Origin: Diaphorobacter sp. HDW4A
Lineage (GTDB): Bacteria; Pseudomonadota; Gammaproteobacteria; Burkholderiales; Burkholderiaceae_C
Assembly: GCF_011305995.1 (NCBI RefSeq)
Contig: NZ_CP049910.1
Location: forward strand, 3,844,001-3,908,000
Direction: 5' to 3'
Length of the DNA stretch: 64,000 nucleotides
Made by a program: the position numbers and the translations under genes. This document shows positions 63,983 through 64,000 of the stretch, piece after piece; position 1 is the first letter of the stretch; each line of letters begins with the position of its first letter. The notes beneath the pieces are model-generated. The model saw nothing but the letters and a program-made list of their open reading frames with translations, was not told where the DNA came from and did not search any database.

Positions 63983-64000
63983 TCTGATGTCTCCCAAAAA

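Noticed and set aside
63983..63997. A TTG codon at 63997 as an upstream start of the M20 gene
   Set aside because: The Shine-Dalgarno GGGAG lies within this stretch and is correctly placed for the ATG at 63982.

Overview
The window looks like chromosomal DNA of a GC-rich betaproteobacterium, most likely Burkholderiales and probably Comamonadaceae. The reasons are the many periplasmic Bug/TctC-type binding proteins, the box benzoyl-CoA epoxidation pathway with a BoxR-type regulator, LivKHMGF-type aromatic acid uptake, and overall codon and GC use. I cannot assign a genus. About 55 protein genes are packed with short gaps. I saw no tRNA, rRNA, insertion sequence or CRISPR array, and no gene-free stretch longer than 300 bases.

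Layout. 0-8.8 kb is housekeeping and fatty-acid-type genes: a truncated RsmB-like rRNA methyltransferase, an M48 membrane metalloprotease, a DUF1653 protein, purN, a YceH-like protein, a paired PimC/PimD-like acyl-CoA dehydrogenase, and a TPR-methyltransferase. 8.8-18.8 kb is a sulfur-acquisition locus. It holds metQNI, then an SsuABC-like importer operon that ends in a membrane-anchored c-type cytochrome gene. Divergent from it is a translationally coupled trio: OsmC-like protein, O-acetylhomoserine sulfhydrylase, and an isopenicillin-N-synthase-type Fe(II) dioxygenase. 18.8-36.2 kb is an aerobic benzoate unit. bclA and livKHMGF are read leftward. boxR, a three-subunit Tat-exported molybdenum hydroxylase with a triheme cytochrome c, and boxC-boxB-boxA are read rightward. 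A sigma70-like promoter bracketed by TGCA-N6-TGCA-type sites lies between bclA and boxR, and an exact copy of that site lies before boxC.

36.2-40.9 kb is a family 2A encapsulin operon: rhodanese, serine acetyltransferase, small XRE regulator, SrpI-type shell protein, and a cysteine desulfurase with a 230-residue disordered cargo-loading N-terminus. 41.2-46.7 kb holds an HNH protein, then ribF, ileS, lspA and a small unknown gene. 46.7-54.9 kb is a seven-gene IclR-flanked operon that reads as a complete beta-oxidation round by the (R)-hydroxyacyl (MFE-2-like) route. It ends in a thiolase-fold protein without the usual nucleophilic cysteine, paired with a DUF35 protein. 55-62.4 kb has a second Bug protein, a VOC protein, a LacI-type regulator with a likely operator, and an ABC importer coupled to a GpdQ-like phosphodiesterase. 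The window closes with an exported M20 amidohydrolase.

Two themes link the parts. The first is sulfur: the metQNI, Ssu-like and encapsulin operons serve sulfur capture or storage, and two of their upstream regions share the 11-mer CAACAAAGAAT (the third has a weaker match). The second is CoA-dependent catabolism of aromatic and other carboxylates, each set with its own uptake protein and regulator.
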